Below, piece by piece: positions 14,837-15,479 of a DNA stretch of 15,479 nt; position 1 is the first letter of the stretch; every line of letters begins with the position of its first letter. Location: assembly GCA_047972145.1 (NCBI GenBank), contig JBKEAI010000238.1, forward strand, positions 1 to 15,479. The letters are read 5' to 3'. The notes under the pieces are model-generated. The model was given only the letters and a program-made list of their open reading frames with translations, was not told the origin of the DNA and searched no databases. This DNA is from JAMLGJ01 sp047972145. GTDB taxonomy: Bacteria > Actinomycetota > Acidimicrobiia > Acidimicrobiales > Microtrichaceae. A program made the position numbers and the translations under genes.

Positions 14837-15479
14837 TGACCGACGTGCACCCCCCGCGTTCGGAGGGCCGGTTCCTGGAGCTCTCGGTGCAGGGCATGAC
14901 CTGCTCGTCGTGCGCCAACCGGGTCGAGAAGCGGCTCAACAAACTCGACGGGGTGTCGGCCACGGTCAACTACGCCACCGAGAAGGCGGCGGTGAGCTTC
15001 GCGGACGACATCGACCCCGAGGTGCTCGTGGCCGAGGTCGAGGCCGCAGGGTACGGGGCGACGCTGCCACCGCAGCGCAGTGCCGCCACCGGATCCGACT
15101 CCGAAGGCGCGACCGGCGTGCCCGACGAGACCGAGGCCCTGCGCAACCGCCTCACGATCTCAGCGGTGCTCACGATCCCCGTGGTCGCGATGGCGATGAT
15201 CCCGGCGCTCCAGTTCGACAACTGGCAGTGGCTGTCGCTGACCCTCGCCGCACCGGTTGTGGTGTGGGGCGCCTGGCCCTTCCACCGCGCCGCGTGGAAC
15301 AACGCCCGCCACGGCACGGTCACGATGGACACCCTCATCTCGATCGGCACGCTCGCCGCGTTCGGGTGGTCGCTGTACGCGCTGTTCTTCGGCGACGCCG
15401 GCATGCCCGGCATGAAGATGCCCTTCGACCTCACTATCCAGCGAGGCTCGGGCGCGGACGAGATCTACCTGGAGGTCGC
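14836..15479 (+). CDS. copA: CopA-type copper-exporting P1B-ATPase, N-terminal part; 3' cut by window
   Basis: The first 214 residues of a membrane Cu(I) pump; the gene runs past the window. One cytosolic HMA domain has GMTCSSCANRV (C23, C26) and ends at AGYGA (~75). An acidic linker follows. Transmembrane segments are seen at about 106-125, 130-149 and 164-185, the last in TMDTLISIGTLAAF, a conserved P1B-ATPase segment. After it a short loop is methionine-rich (GMPGMKMP; M190, M193, M195), likely outside the membrane and able to bind copper. The CPC motif, DKTGT phosphorylation site and ATP-binding domain should follow downstream. The ATG shares its A with the copZ TGA, and the gene is expected to be CsoR-controlled. 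Confidence 0.95.
   Translation, partial: MTDVHPPRSEGRFLELSVQGMTCSSCANRVEKRLNKLDGVSATVNYATEKAAVSFADDIDPEVLVAEVEAAGYGATLPPQRSAATGSDSEGATGVPDETEALRNRLTISAVLTIPVVAMAMIPALQFDNWQWLSLTLAAPVVVWGAWPFHRAAWNNARHGTVTMDTLISIGTLAAFGWSLYALFFGDAGMPGMKMPFDLTIQRGSGADEIYLEV

Noticed and set aside
1..15479. CRISPR, tRNA, rRNA, insertion sequence or prophage content
   Set aside because: No spaced direct repeats of CRISPR type, no RNA-gene landmarks and no transposase or integrase were seen. The tandem repeats found are short, with no unique spacers.

Overview
The window looks like a piece of chromosome from a high-GC actinobacterium. The evidence is strong G/C bias at third codon positions, GTG/TTG starts, a mycobacterial-type multidomain fatty acid synthase (FAS-I) with a separate holo-ACP synthase, and a CsoR copper repressor. 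A deep-branching, Acidimicrobiia-like lineage is my guess; nothing in the sequence proves it. I saw no insertion sequence, phage gene, CRISPR array, tRNA or rRNA.

Bases 1-6295 (+) hold a lipid-synthesis operon with GTGA overlaps at both junctions. It contains the C-terminal part of FAS-I (end of ACP, ketoreductase, ketosynthase), AcpS, and a 619-residue protein joining a biotinyl domain to a carboxyltransferase of the eukaryotic acetyl-CoA-carboxylase style. The third gene is unusual because it lacks a biotin carboxylase. Together the three could make malonyl-CoA, activate the FAS carrier domain, and elongate acyl chains. A TetR-family regulator lies convergent to this operon (6265-6897, -).

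Bases 7023-10897 hold a short FAD-binding reductase-like protein (+), a coupled minus-strand pair (GNAT acetyltransferase then DUF1801 protein), and a complete Lon protease (+) with a perfect 10-bp palindrome in its leader.

Bases 10955-15479 hold an unrecognised 286-residue protein (-), then a copper locus. Divergent csoR (-) and copZ-copA (+) share a short control region with two matching 17-bp ATACC-N7-GGTAT boxes laid over two overlapping promoters. The cytoplasmic-looking arylsulfatase gene is translationally coupled behind csoR (TGATG). Sulfatases need a formylglycine residue made by a copper-dependent enzyme, so copper-linked control of a sulfatase is plausible and is one of the two most interesting ideas here. 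The other is the biotinyl-carboxyltransferase fusion in the FAS-I operon.

Short tandem duplications recur. There are 15-bp units in the FAS-I linker and tail. There are also 17-bp and 22-bp units that copy the stop-codon region of two minus-strand genes at convergent junctions.
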